A DNA stretch of 64,000 nt from Panorpa germanica (lineage: Eukaryota > Arthropoda > Insecta > Mecoptera > Panorpidae), in the NCBI GenBank assembly GCA_963678705.1, contig CAVMBN010000158.1:1-64000 (forward strand), read 5' to 3'. Position 1 is the first letter of the stretch, and every line of letters begins with the position of its first letter. This document shows positions 33,601-43,872 of this stretch, one piece after another. The translations under genes were made by a program, and so were the position numbers. Under the pieces are notes generated by a model. It saw only the letters and a program-made list of their open reading frames with translations, searched no databases and was not told the origin of the DNA.

Positions 33601-34638
33601 CTTCGGTACGCACAATACACCTTCCACTGTAATATCGTATTCACTGGCGTGCGTCTTTGTCGTAATCTGCACATCTCCAGTACATAATACAGGTATTTTA
33701 TTTTTGTTTGCCACGACAATTTCCTTAATCTTAAGATCCCGCGACACATTTGACAACCATTCTTTGTTCGCGGTAAGATGAATACTCGCCCCGGAGTCAA
33801 TATACCAATCGCTTTTGCTAAATTCACCATTCAAGAACACGGCTCTAAACGCATTACTACTTGTACGTTCATTATTGTTTGTATTCCATGAATTTTTGTT
33901 CGAAAATGTACACTGATTACGGTAATGCCCTGTTTGTTTACATTTATAGCATGTTATGACCTTTGGTTTTGACTTTGACATATGGGCATTGTCTCTGGTT
34001 GAAGTGCCACCAACATTCCGGTTCTTCTTATAACTCGCAAACACACCACTGGAATTAAAAACGCTGCTGTCGCCACCGTTTTCGCTTTCTTCCATGTCCA
34101 ACAACTTTGTTTTAATGGCGTCTGCTGTCAATGGTATGCCGCAATGCTCGATTGCCATTATCATAGGGGAATATTTTTCTGTTAATCCCGCTAACAAAAG
34201 CGATGCGACCCACTCTTCATTAATGTTGAAACCCGTACCACTCAATTTCTGGCTTGTTTCAATTATCTGTGTCACGTACGAAGTCATTGAAACACTATTC
34301 TCGAGTCGAATGGAAATCAAACTCCTCAGCAAACTGATCCTTCTCGTAAATCCTGAGTCATCGAATAGGTTCTTCAATTTCTTCCACAGCTCATGGGTCG
34401 TTTGTACATCTTTTATGTGTACGTACAGCGACGAATCTATTGTGAGAATAAGTTTGGCTCTGGTTTTCGCGTCACCTGCTGCTCCTATTTCTTCTGGTAC
34501 TGTCTCCGACTTGATGCAATCAGACAGCCCCTCCAGAATTAAGAAATTCTCAGCCGCGAAAGCCCATTCACTGTAATTCTCCCGACCTTTCAGTTTAGTT
34601 ACACTGACATGATAGTTCGTCGTCATTTTCACAGTCAC
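30694..34638 (-). CDS. Copia gag-pol polyprotein
   Basis: 1314 residues in one frame; the ATG at 34638 follows the 5' LTR and leader. Order (approximate residues): gag with a CCHC knuckle CYKCKQTGHYRNQC (230-243); protease WYIDSGASIHLT (DSG near 280); integrase with an H-H-C-C region (CVACCEGKQ), HTDLCGP, SDNGAEF (near 540) and SERYNRTIVEKAR (Asp-Asp-Glu); RT with WVLRKKYD, DVKTAFLNGDLEE and VYVDDFFIF (YVDD near 1000); RNase H with GYVDADWASN and STESEYIGLSEACREALYL. Integrase before RT defines Ty1/copia. The size is close to other insect copia-like polyproteins. The protein makes particles, cuts itself, copies RNA and integrates cDNA. No stop or frameshift was seen. Confidence 0.95.
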   Translation of the reverse strand: MTVKMTTNYHVSVTKLKGRENYSEWAFAAENFLILEGLSDCIKSETVPEEIGAAGDAKTRAKLILTIDSSLYVHIKDVQTTHELWKKLKNLFDDSGFTRRISLLRSLISIRLENSVSMTSYVTQIIETSQKLSGTGFNINEEWVASLLLAGLTEKYSPMIMAIEHCGIPLTADAIKTKLLDMEESENGGDSSVFNSSGVFASYKKNRNVGGTSTRDNAHMSKSKPKVITCYKCKQTGHYRNQCTFSNKNSWNTNNNERTSSNAFRAVFLNGEFSKSDWYIDSGASIHLTANKEWLSNVSRDLKIKEIVVANKNKIPVLCTGDVQITTKTHASEYDITVEGVLCVPKLTTNLLSVSQLISKGIKVLFNNNGCQIFNKAGVLVATACLLNGVYKLNMSEYCSATAMTVSSEVWHRRLGHVNSQYLNKMQDAVEGLTIDSKIDMSKSSCVACCEGKQSRLPFPKEGSRSTELLHIVHTDLCGPMENRSIGGSRYFMLFIDDFSRMTYIYFLKTKDEALKCFQQYKAEVENQLNRRIKILRSDNGAEFCNSKFDDFLMSHGIVHHKTNPYTPEQNGLSERYNRTIVEKARCLLFDAGLEKRFWAEAAHTAVYLQNRTVTTSLNYKTPFEIWTDRKPDVSHLRIFGSIIMVHVPKQKRLKWDRKAKRCILVGYSKDVKGYRIYNPKSNVITTSRHVIVLEKIETENNLLEVQEHCSDDVNTVPVGEEDLTLQKDSHEQSDSLNMDDSDEMYVPCEDETLDSSESGATNSEDSIILNNVNTISGPRRRKQPDRFGFASACIEDDQMFTGEILLQEALEGSEKAQWLAAVQEELQSFEKNSAWELVDVPKDGTIVQCKWVLRKKYDSENNVRYRARLVAKGFTQKHGVDYTETFSPVVRHTTLRLLFALSVKLGLDVTHLDVKTAFLNGDLEETIYMKMPDCYNSSSSVSKVLKLKKVIYGLKEASRAWNKKVDDCLISNGYERSKIEPCMYIKDNNKCKTIVTVYVDDFFIFSNDKTETKSLKQILSNKFSIKDLGDVKLCLGMNVTFNKDKGYVTLNQQTYIEQLLNKFNLSDCKVVDTPMEVKLNVSKGEVGVNKCVPYQQLIGSLMYLSVLTRPDISYSISFLSQFNNCYTKQHWEYAKRLLRYLKRTKSYRIKYCKDGNSEIRGYVDADWASNSEDRRSYTGMCFLLSHGVISWECRKQKCVALFSTESEYIGLSEACREALYLKELQYEITNKMYTISIFNDNQGAQKLCANPVFHKRTKHIDIKYHFCRDLVKDKIVKVLYVPTADMPADILTKSLCSAKHYKFMLLLGIVCLD

Positions 34639-34721
34639 AGCGTTAATTACAGTTTATCTCAATCTGCAAAGACTATTTCACTAATAATGTCCACGAAAAT
34701 TGCGAGAAAAACTAAAAAAAT

Positions 34722-34736
34722 ACTGGTCCCATAACC
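34722..34736 (-). other. Copia primer-binding site, internal tRNA-iMet type
   Basis: Immediately after the 5' LTR the minus strand reads GGTTATGGGACCAGT. This matches, with one mismatch, the complement of the internal anticodon-stem region of initiator tRNA-Met (CTGGGCCCATAACC) and not a tRNA 3' end. Copia of Drosophila is known to prime from a cleaved initiator tRNA-Met in this way. Confidence 0.65.
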
Positions 34737-34897
34737 TCTAATAAATCAAACGCTTGAGTGACAGATACGAACTAAACTTTATTCCAAATCTCACATTTAC
34801 TACACATATAAAAATACAGTATTACATAGTTGGTAGTAGATGGCACTACTGGTATAATTGACTGATATTGTCGATACAAAATAGACATAAAATAACA
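34737..34897 (-). repeat. Copia 5' LTR
   Basis: 161 bp, one difference from the 3' LTR seen by eye. Followed on the right by the TSD copy GTGGT at 34898-34902. Confidence 0.92.
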
Positions 34898-35591
34898 GTG
34901 GTGAGGAAGGCGCTTACCGATCGGTACACCCTGACGCTGCGAGGGCAGCAGCACAGGATACAAGCGGAGTATGATAACTGCTATCAGCACTCAGACGAAA
35001 CCGTACCGGCATACGGAGCACGCTTGTCTACACTGGGCCCCCAACTACTGGATCAAGCAGCGCTAGATCTGAAGTTACCACCCACCATCAAGCCACAGTT
35101 TCTCCAGATGATACTGCTGACAAAGTTTAGGGCCGGGCTACGCCCCGAACTATCTGAACCAGTGTGCCTTTATGACTGAAATACGCGCTGAAGGTGGAAG
35201 CCGCGAAGTTGATGAGCAGGCGACACACGGCACTAGCTGGGATAGCAGCTACTGCAACAGAACGGCACCAGACCCCGACAAGACCAATGAATAATCTCCC
35301 GACCCCGCAAGTAGATCGCTATTATGCGCGATCAGGTGCGCAAGCTCATCAGGCACCAAGAATGCACCCACCTGCAAACTCCAGCAGGTCGAATAATTGT
35401 GAGACGTGTTCCGAACCAGGACACAACAGTTTTTAATGCAGATTATACCTGACCTGGCGGAACACTTTGGCTCCAAAAACCCGCAATCAGTGAAGCAACG
35501 CACCCAAACCCAGACAATGTTTTTCTTGCAGTAAAGCGGGGCACTTTAGCGCTGACTGCCGCAACGGTAGACCCCCCAGAGACCGTAACTA
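34898..35591 (+). pseudogene. Gypsy 1 gag, remainder with zinc knuckle
   Basis: Resumes after the copia: capsid text RKALTDRYTLTLRGQQHRIQ and LLTKFRAGLRPEL, a stop at about 35177, then a frame with METCSEP-like knuckle text (NCETCSEPGHNSF) and a further knuckle CFSCSKAGHFSADC near 35515-35560. At least two frame breaks. Knuckles bind the element RNA during packaging. Confidence 0.78.
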
Positions 35592-37766
35592 TTGTCAAGA
35601 CCGCTCGCAGGGCCCCCCTCGGCATGTGTCCGAGATCATCAGCGAGCATTACGAAGGAAGTACCCGAGCAGAAGACAACACGACTTTAAACGATCAGTTG
35701 GTTACCCTGAGCGTTCCGGGGGTAACCGAATTGTAACTACAGAGGACCGCAACGTCAGTCATATTGTTACCAGCTTACCGATCCAAGGAACAGACCGGTG
35801 GTTCCTGACAATCACGACTCGAGGATGTAAGTGCGTAATGCTGATCGACACCGGTGCGGGTATCAGCCTCATTTCGGAACACCTAGTGAGCCTAAGAGCA
35901 CTGAAGCCCTTAACACTAATAATACGGGATGCACAGTCCAATGTGATAACCCATTGCGGACAAACAGACCTTAGCTTTTCCATAGCTGGGGCCAATTATA
36001 ATCATGAGTTCGAAGTTGTCAACAGGATTAGTTTTGACGACATCGTGGGTATGGATTTGTTAAAAAAAATGCAAATAATAATCGACTGCGGGAACCAATG
36101 TCTATATTTCAATAGAACTATAGCGGAACCAGGACGAGGCCTTCTGCATACTCTAACAACGCTGCCTGAAACTATTCCAGACAGAATTTCGAAGGACATC
36201 GGAACCCTAGTTAGGATGGCGAAGACCCGAGGGTGCGTCGTCACTGCAGTTAATGGGCCCCGAGTGCATCTAGTAGCTCTAGAATCCATACCACCTGAGA
36301 CGCCCACCAATGCGGATCTAAAACCACAAGATCTGCGTAACACATCAACCGCAAAACCCGAGGGCATAAATCAACACCCAAAACGAGAGCAGGACCGAGC
36401 CGAACTGCTAAGCAAATGGGGCCGCATCACATACATGGCGGGACAACGTGATATACCAGCAACTGACCCAGCGACAGCGGACGCAAATTTTGCGTCAATT
36501 ACGCTCACAAATTCGCTTACTGTGCCCGCACGTACCGAAGTGCTGACACAAGCTGCTTATGCGAACCTTAAAAATGGAGTAGGCCTCGTCACTTCCAACA
36601 GCAATCCATTCTCGGGCATAATAGTAGCCGACAGCATTAGCGAATTGAATGACCAAAAACTAACGATCAGTGTCTCAAATATTACTGATAGAGATATTAA
36701 ATTGCCCCAGAACTTACATATGGGCCAATTCGAAGCGCACGATCCGAGACACACTGCTGAACTAATAGCAAGGCCTCTTTTAGAAACAGATCCAGTAGAA
36801 GTAACAAGTTTAGCTGTCAAACCCGGTGAAGGAGCTGCCCACGAAATAGAAGCGAGGTTTGATTACCTGCATACTTGGCCCACAATCACCACTAGTAAAG
36901 ATAAGGCAGAACAGCTACTGGATATATTCAATAAACTAAAACTAGAACATTTGGACCCCCACGAACTTTCTAAGCTAGAAACTCTGATCTCCCAGTTCTA
37001 CACCGTATTCACCCCCACAGACGGAATTCTACCAGCAACCACAGTCGTAGAACACCAAATCATCATCGAACCAGTACCACCAATAACAAGGAGGCCCTAT
37101 AGACTACCACCAGCACAAGCCGAGATTCTACGCCAAGAAACCGATAAGATGCTAGCAGCTGGGATTATACAACCATTTACCAGTCCGTGGGCCTTTCCAG
37201 TAGTCATGGTTACAAAAAAATTGCCCAACGGAGAATCTAAAGTACGCGTATGCATTGACTATCGCGGTTTAAATGCCGTGACCAAAAAAGACGTATTCCC
37301 GCTGCCAAATCTCCAAGAAACTCTAGACAAATTAGGCAACGCAGCCCTATTCACTACACTAGATATGAGCAAGGGGTACTTCCAGGTGAAGATGAAGCCC
37401 GAACATAGAGAACTCACAGCCCTTGTAACACCGGATGGTTTGTTCGAACATCTTAGAATGCCAATGGGTCTCTGTATGGCCTCCAATACCTGGCAACAGA
37501 TGGTATTCTCTGTACTGGACGGATTGGTGGGATATATATGTCTGGTATACTTGGACGACATCATTATTTATAGTTCAAACAACGTGCAGGAACACCTAGA
37601 GCGGATACAAGCGGTATTTGAACGCATGAAGACGGCAAACTTCAAACTGAATCCAGAGAAGTGCAATTTCATTAAGACAGAAACGACATATTTGGGTCAC
37701 ATTATTTCGGGTGCAGGAATCCACGACCAGAAACTCAGAAAGATATACGAGGATTCTTGGGTTTAA
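35592..37766 (+). pseudogene. Gypsy 1 pol: protease and reverse transcriptase
   Basis: 724 open codons. Protease: MLIDTGAGISLIS, catalytic DTG at 35848-35856, and later IVGMDLLKK. RT: VVEHQIIIEP…RRPYRLPPAQ, WAFPVVMVTKK, RVCIDYRGLNAVT, FTTLDMSKGYFQV, LRMPMGL and LVYLDDIIIYS (YLDD at about 37547-37558). The frame ends at 37766 after a one-base shift near 37745, where the text moves into the RNase H frame (GLTGFYRRHI). The true protein start is probably upstream, continuing from gag; 35592 is only where this frame becomes readable. Confidence 0.9.
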
Positions 37767-38722
37767 CAGGATTCTACAGACGTCACATCGAAGACTACGC
37801 CAAACACGCCTCCCCCCTTACCATGTTACTACAACAAGACCACAAATTTAGCTGGGGTAACGATCAACAAGCAAGCTTCAATCATTTACGTCAAGCGTTG
37901 TGTCACGATCCAGTACTGGCCTATCCCGACTTTAAAAAAACATTCATTCTTAGCGTCGATGCCAGTAATATATCTCTGGGGACCATACTAAGTCAGGAGC
38001 ATGATGGGGTCGAACGCCCGGTCGCATACGTTTCAAAAAAACTGCTCAAAGCCGAACGAAACTATTGTACGACAGACAAGGAATATCTAGCAATTGTGTG
38101 GGCTACAACGCATTTTCGAGCATACTTGTTTGGTTCGAAATTCAAGGTAATATCAGACCATCGGCCCCTACGATGGATACAAACAGTACAAGATCCCACT
38201 AAAAGCAGAAAAGTAAGATGGGCACTGCTCTTGGCCGATTACGATTGCGAAGTGGAATATCGACCAGGAAGAAAACACGGAAACGCCGACGCCCTCAGTA
38301 GAGTCAACATAAACGAGATTGCTACCGACCTGCCTATTTGGGATCTCGAAGAGATAAAACGACTACAAGAGCGGGAATCATACATCACAGACCTGATCCG
38401 AAACCATAGCACCGAACTATCCAGCAACTATTTCTTAGATGACAGAGGCTTGATATACCTCAAAGCGACCCCAGGTAGCCGCCATGATCAACTAGTCGTC
38501 CCCAGAAGTTTGATTCCCCGAATTCTGCGAAATTATCACGACGCACCTACTGCAGGACACTGCGGCGTAGACAGAATGCTGGCGAATATCCGTATGAACT
38601 TTACATGGCCCCGAATGTCAGCCGATGTAAAAGACTACTGCAAGAAATGCGTGTTATGTCAGCAGGTCAAAACCCCACCTAATATGAAATGCGCGCCTTT
38701 GCAACAAGTTATTTCAGAGTGA
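37757..38722 (+). pseudogene. Gypsy 1 pol: RNase H and truncated integrase
   Basis: 321 codons. RT connection (GLTGFYRRHIEDYAKHASPL), then RNase H with LSVDASNISLGTILSQ, YCTTDKEYLAIVWA and ISDHRPLRW, then the integrase zinc-binding domain H…H…C…C (AGHCGVDRMLANIRMNF, CKKCVLCQQVK). It stops right after the zinc domain. No catalytic core (two Asp, one Glu) follows before the 3' LTR at 38983, so integration activity is lost. Confidence 0.88.
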
Positions 38723-38982
38723 AATAACTACTATAATAGACTAATCATACGAGTATACAAATAATTACAGACAAAAACCAACAGACAATTATAATATCCT
38801 TCAATTTTATTAGTATTTTTTAGGCTATTTAGGACAATCCCTTATAGAACTATTCATATACATTCTAAATAGATGGTATACAAATTTGAGGAACGCACGA
38901 ACATGTAACGAGTTTTTTTTTCATATTTTATTTGAAACAGAAACTGTAGAGATACAGTTACAGTTTTTGTGGAAGGGGCATA
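38723..38982 (+). other. Gypsy 1 3' end with polypurine tract
   Basis: AT-rich, noncoding. It ends in TTTTTGTGGAAGGGGCATA next to the LTR start TGTAATCC at 38983; the purine run is the likely plus-strand primer. The missing integrase core would have been at the left edge. Confidence 0.6.
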
Positions 38983-40383
38983 TGTAATCCGCGGGACTTT
39001 TTTACGCGGATTTATTCCAATTTCTGGTTCAATGTGGTTCCTCAAATTTAATAGTATTAGATATATAAAAATATGCGAGGTTCATTATTTAAGTAACAAG
39101 TAAACAACCCTAGCAACTTACGTAATGAACTCGACTTAACCTTAAGAAACACATGTGTCAATGAGATGGCACTACTAATGTCATAAGACAGAGCGAGAGG
39201 CATAATTGTACCCTAAGTGCCCCTAAAGAACCTAAGTCCGAGAATCAATATATAAGTTTTATGAGCACAGTACACCTGAGATGGCGATATAGCGTCTCTT
39301 GCTAATTCATTCATACTAATTAAGAACGAAATATGTCGCCAACTTAGATTTTGGGCAGTCTAATCACGGTTCTCAGCGAAGATAATCCTGAATAATCTTG
39401 AGAAATCCTACCACGTTTTCCTATTAGACCAATTAGCGATTATTTGCTATACCAACAATTCCGATTCGCAACAATTATATAATTAGTGCCAGCTCGTTGA
39501 CCTGTAATTAATAGTTCCTTATAAAATTGTGCATGAAAACCTACGTGTTGTAGTTAAATTTTTGAATTGTGTTCCAATCGACCCTCATCTAAGCATTTGA
39601 GGAGATCGAAAAACTACGAATTGTAAAGTACTTGATTATATACGTTACTGCTTTTATATAAATATACGGACATACGCCTTTATACACAGACGTGTCCCAA
39701 TTTCGCTCGTGCATTAACTACCCCACTGTGTTAGCTTCTCCTTATGCTCGCGGAACCTCTACTCGTTCATTTGAGAGAATCCGCGGTTTAGTTAGTTCGT
39801 GATTAATCAGTTCCCTAAATAGCGTTGGTTCAAGTTACTGAGTTTTGGCGCGTGGTGTTAGTATCGCCCTAGCGGGACGCGCATGTAAGTACCGGGGCTT
39901 CGACTTTTAGTATTACCCGGATTCACTTTTTTGTCACTCCCTGTTTTGTTACCCGAGGTGCTCTGGCTGATAATATATTTTGACAGCTCGATATAACCTA
40001 AAAGAACTAAACCCTGTATTGATGTTTTATTATGCTAATGCCACATTTTAAAATTACGTGATTTTACCGATTAGTCGAAATCGTCAAATACACAATTATA
40101 CATAGATACACACGGTCCACACCTTTAGAGCGGGACCCGTGCTATTAATTTATCACCCCATTTTCGAAGTACTCGTATCTAGTCGCCGTCCATATTATTT
40201 GACCTAACCGCTATTACCCCCCCGCACCTTTTACTTACCACTGATAAGTGCTACATTCTATTTGTCCGGTTGATTTAAATTTCTTGTGGAATGCTTTTTG
40301 TTTAAGTGCTAAAATTATCTTTCCAACTAATTTAATTGCCAACAGTCTAGCGTTCATTACAATAAGTGACGGCGAGGGTTACA
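38983..40383 (+). repeat. Gypsy 1, second LTR
   Basis: 1401 bp; begins TGTAATCCGCGGG and ends GAGGGTTACA before TTTGGTGACAGC. Nearly identical to 28627-30151 over most of its length but with two structural differences near 39380-39410 and 39505-39560. Confidence 0.82.
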
Positions 40384-40797
40384 TTTGGTGACAGCTGAAA
40401 GTGGGAATAATTTAAATCAACAAACCACCAGTGATATTTTAAATATATATCCATCATGCCGAACAACGGAATAGACGCAACGGGGACTACCCCTAGGCCA
40501 AGTGGGGGGCACAACAGGCTGCTAGAGGGTCTGCAGCTAATTCCAAAATTTGATGGGAAAGACAATCCAAAGAAATTTTTGCGGCAAATAGACAGGATTG
40601 GTAACAAACAACTTGGACGACCAGTGCAAGGCACTGGCTTGTATGCAGAACCTGATTGGGTCGGCCGAAGCACACGTCGAGAACAACGAAGTGCTTAGCG
40701 AGACGAGAGTTTTGAAGTGGTGAGGAAGGCGCTTACCGATCGGTGCACCCTGACGCTGCGAGGGCAGCAGCACAGGATACAAGCGGAGTATGATACT
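40384..40797 (+). mobile_element. Partial second gypsy 1 internal region (leader and gag start)
   Basis: After the second LTR the leader and gag start appear again: ATG at 40456, MPNNGIDATGTTPRPSGG, with the same early stop as at 30224. The copy has no copia inside: it reads straight from GAAGTGGTGAGGAAGG, as an empty copia site. It ends at ...GAGTATGATACTGCTAT (about 40797). This gives an LTR-internal-LTR-internal order, as in tandem or recombined elements. Confidence 0.82.
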
Positions 40798-40842
40798 GCT
40801 ATAGAATGAGACCTTTTATGATAGTACAAATATATTTATATA
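40798..40842. other. AT-rich junction between the gypsy elements
   Basis: AGAATGAGACCTTTTATGAT and a TA-rich run. It resembles 26218-26262 left of the R1-like LINE, so it may be a remnant of pre-insertion DNA or part of another repeat. Confidence 0.4.
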
Positions 40843-40881
40843 TATAAGCATAAGATTATTATACCCGCCAAAATTTGAATT
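40843..40881 (+). repeat. 39-bp terminal direct repeat of gypsy 2, left
   Basis: Exact copy at 52754-52792, core TACCCGCCAAAATTTGAATT. Beyond it the two ends diverge. A 16-bp motif TTGCGTCAGAGTGTGA is also repeated twice in the leader at about 40880-40930. Confidence 0.7.
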
Positions 40882-41075
40882 GCGTCAGAGTGTGAGTTGC
40901 AGAGTGAGAAGAGTTGCGTCAGAGTGTGAACTTTAAACGAGGCACATACAACTCCACCTGGGAACCTGAGTGACAAATAAAGGATTTTTGTCATTTAGCA
41001 AGGAATCTAACTAACTTAGTAAGGTTTAAGTCCGAGTTAGATAGCAAAAAGCAGAACCAACCGACAACAGGGATT

Positions 41076-41819
41076 ATGACAGATCATAGTTCTCAAGGTA
41101 GTCGTCGCAACGCTAGTCCGATCGATATCGACATCGAAGTGTCAGATACGCACAGATCCAACATGGCTGACGACTTAAGTCAAGAAAGAAATTTACTAGA
41201 CGTTCAAAGAGAATATTTACACTGGGAAAGGAATCTAGTAAACAAGGAAAAAGAATTATTAGAACGTGAGAAAATAATTTTTAATTAATCTTTCAGCTTA
41301 CCAAGAAGTAATACTGAACAGAATCAATATAGTATTAAAGAAGTCATCTCAATGTTACCCGAGTTTGACCCGACTAACATAAATAGCTTAAATTAAACAA
41401 AATGGATTAAGAAGATAAATAATATCACAGAAACCTACAATTGGACTGAGAAGATGCTGATATTGCATGTTGCGTCAAAGTTAAAAGGACCGGCGAAACT
41501 CTGGTATGAAACTATAGATGAATATTACACTAACATCTACTTATTTTTACAAGCTTTTGTCAAATCGTTCCCTAACAATGAAGATGAAAGTAAGATTCAT
41601 ATGCAGTTGACAAAAAGAACTAAACAACGAGACGAAACTATTGAGGAATATTTTTATTCGATTATTGCAATTGCTAAAAAAGGAAAGCTGTCAAACGTCG
41701 CGATACAGAAGTACATCATTAGTGGACTGAATGACTCAGATATGATTCGTACGCTTTTGTTAGTTAAATATGCTGATTTAAACGAATTGATGGAACAGAT
41801 GAAACGATCAGTCAACTAA
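41076..41819 (+). pseudogene. Gypsy 2 gag capsid region
   Basis: ATG at 41076 (MTDHSSQGSRRNASPID). One frame interrupted by stops at 41286-41288 and about 41392. Capsid text includes VISMLPEFDPTN, AKLWYETIDEYY, FVKSFPNNEDESKIH and ISGLNDSDMI, typical of Ty3/gypsy gag. It ends MKRSVN-stop at 41817-41819; the zinc knuckles are in another frame downstream. Confidence 0.8.
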
Positions 41820-41857
41820 AGTATCAACAAGAATATTCACGACCTGGAAAGTCAACC

Positions 41858-42736
41858 ATGTCAAAGAACGAACAAAGAATTTGTCATGAGAAACCAGACG
41901 AAACACAGCAGGTACGATGTGAAATAAGGAAATGTTATTTGTGTAATAATATAGGTCATATAGCCAGAAACTGTCCAAACAAAAGAAGTAATGATGGACA
42001 AAAATGTACAAAATGTCTACGTCACGGACATGAAGCTTCTACATGCAGAACTAAGTCAATAGTTAAGACAGAAGCTAAAGAAGAGCCAAAGAGACAAATG
42101 AAATGTGAAACTAAAAAGCAAAATATCGAAGGTATGTTTTGTAAAGTAGTACAGATAGATGGTCTTAATATTGACGCATTTTTAGATCTTGAAAGTAAAG
42201 TTGTGACGATAAGAGAAGATATCGCAAGGAAAATTAATATGAAATTCATGAATCACAACGTGACATTAATTGGTTTTGGCCAAGGAACATGTAACTCTCT
42301 TGGAAATCGTAAATCAATAATTACGATCGACGGAATTGATGTAATGTGCGAAATTCTATTAGTACCGAATAAGGCTCAGGATAACGATATAATTATTGGA
42401 AGAAGTGCCTTATCGAACAGCAAACTAATAATCGTAATTAAAAATGGAGAGGTAATCATAAAATCAAATAATGAAGTAAACGTTGATGATGACAAGAAAA
42501 ACAAAACAATTTCACACGTGAACAAGATTAAATATATCGAGCCAATAGAAAAGTCAGCGATAAATATACAGACTAATTTATCTGAAAAGGAAAAAAAAAA
42601 TTTATGTGAAATGATAGTTGAAAATCGTGAATGTTTCGCGAAAAACATTTATGAACCAGGAACAACTAACCTTGTGGAAATGAAAATAGAATTAACGGAC
42701 AAAGGACCAATTAGGAGTCGATTATTTATCAATTAG
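41858..42736 (+). pseudogene. Gypsy 2 nucleocapsid and protease
   Basis: Two knuckles, CYLCNNIGHIARNC and CTKCLRHGHEASTC, then a retropepsin-like domain. The catalytic triplet expected at 42184-42192 reads DLE (text FLDLESKVVTIRE) instead of DTG or DSG, so the protease should be inactive. IIIGRSALSNS and a linker follow. A stop at 42734-42736 breaks the same frame before the RT. Confidence 0.82.
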
Positions 42737-43273
42737 TCATACAGATTACCTTATGCACAAATTCAAAAAGTTGAAAAAGAAGAAAAAGAATTGTTGGATG
42801 CTAGAATCATAGAAGAATCTACATCGGAATATTTAAGTCCCATGATACTGGTACAGAAAAAGACTGGAGAAGAACGTTTAGTGGTTGATTACAGAAGATT
42901 AAACGCTAAAACAAAACGTGAAGGATTCCCCATGGCTTTAATAGACGACCAGCTGAATCAACTAGCAGGCAATCGGTACTTTACAACCCTAGATATGGCA
43001 AGTGGATATCACCAGATAAGAATGTCAGAAAGTTCAAAACATTTAACCGCATTCATAACTAGCAGTGGATTGTATCAATTCAAGAATTTGCCAATCGGAT
43101 TAGTCAACGCGCCAATGATATTCAACAGATTGATGACCCGAGTTAAACAGAACTTTGCACTAGGTGAAATTCTAGTTTACATGGAAGATATCTTAATACC
43201 GAGCAAGACTATTGAACAAGGTATGACAGTAATAAAAAGATTTTTTGAAGTAATCAAATAATATGGGTTAACA
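42737..43273 (+). pseudogene. Gypsy 2 reverse transcriptase
   Basis: In frame with the protease after a stop. YRLPYAQIQKVEKE, RLVVDYRRLNAKT, FTTLDMASGYHQIRM and LPIGLVNAP are normal. The active-site YxDD at 43178-43189 reads YMED, so the first of the paired Asp is Glu, a change expected to cripple polymerisation. A stop at 43259-43261 (EVIK-stop) again stays in frame. Confidence 0.88.
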
Positions 43274-43867
43274 TTGAAGTTAAAGAAATGCTATTTCTTT
43301 AATGAAACAATAGACTACCTAGGATATGAGATAAGTCGAGAAGGAATAAAACCAGGACAAAGGAAAATAGATGCAGTAAAGAACTACCAGACTCGGAAGA
43401 ATGCACACGAAGTACGTAGATTCATAAGTTTATGCAGCTATTTCCGCAGATTTATTCAGGACTTCGCAAATATCGCAAAACCGTTAACAGCATTAACGAA
43501 GAAAGACAATGAATTCGTATGGGCACAAGAACAAGAAAATGCTTTTGACGAACTACGAGAAAAGTTAACAAGCAGACCATTAGTACAGTTGCATGATGTT
43601 AACGCAAAACATAAATTACACTGTGACGCAAGCAGCTATGGAATAGCAGGTATTTTATTACAATACAATGATAAGAAAATATTAAATCCAGTTGCTTATT
43701 TCAGTAGACAATCGACACCAGCAGAACAGAAATATCACAGCTACGAAATGGAAACTCTCGCAGTAGTAGAATCCGTAAAGAGATTTCGAGTATATTTACT
43801 AGGACGACCATTTAAGGTGATAATAGACTGCAACGCACTGAAATCAACGATGTCAAAACGAGATTTA
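43274..43867 (+). pseudogene. Gypsy 2 RNase H, left part
   Basis: Same frame as the RT. It reads KKCYFFNETIDYLGYEIS, then RRFIQDFANIAKPLTALT and the RNase H segment LHCDASSYGIAGILLQ, EMETLAVVESVKRFRVYL and FKVIIDCNAL. After SKRDLIP the frame runs into BEL LTR sequence at 43873; the rest of the domain begins at 51248. Confidence 0.87.
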
Positions 43868-43872
43868 ATACC
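43868..43872. repeat. BEL (plus) TSD, left copy
   Basis: ATACC before the LTR start TGTTAATG. The same five bases follow the other LTR end (...CCATCCA) at 51243-51247. Confidence 0.85.

Larger units (their letters stand above)
30490..34897 (-). mobile_element. Ty1/copia retrotransposon, structurally intact
   Basis: 4408 bp with two 161-bp LTRs (30490-30650 and 34737-34897) that differ at one visible site (GAGTCACAG versus GAGTGACAG). It has a 5-bp TSD GTGGT, a primer-binding site, a polypurine tract and one uninterrupted 1314-codon gag-pol frame. All catalytic motifs are present. This is the only element in the window that looks able to move by itself, and its insertion is recent relative to its host gypsy element. 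Confidence 0.93.
28627..40383 (+). mobile_element. Ty3/gypsy element 1, with a copia element inside
   Basis: LTR at 28627-30151, then gag start (30224), the nested copia (30490-34897), the rest of gag, protease, RT, RNase H and a truncated integrase (to 38722), an AT-rich 3' part, a purine-rich tract (GTGGAAGGGG, 38969-38978) and a second LTR (38983-40383). Order protease-RT-RNase H-integrase defines Ty3/gypsy. The integrase catalytic core is deleted and pol has a frameshift at about 37745, so it is dead. The codons are clearly more GC-rich than in gypsy element 2. Confidence 0.88.
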
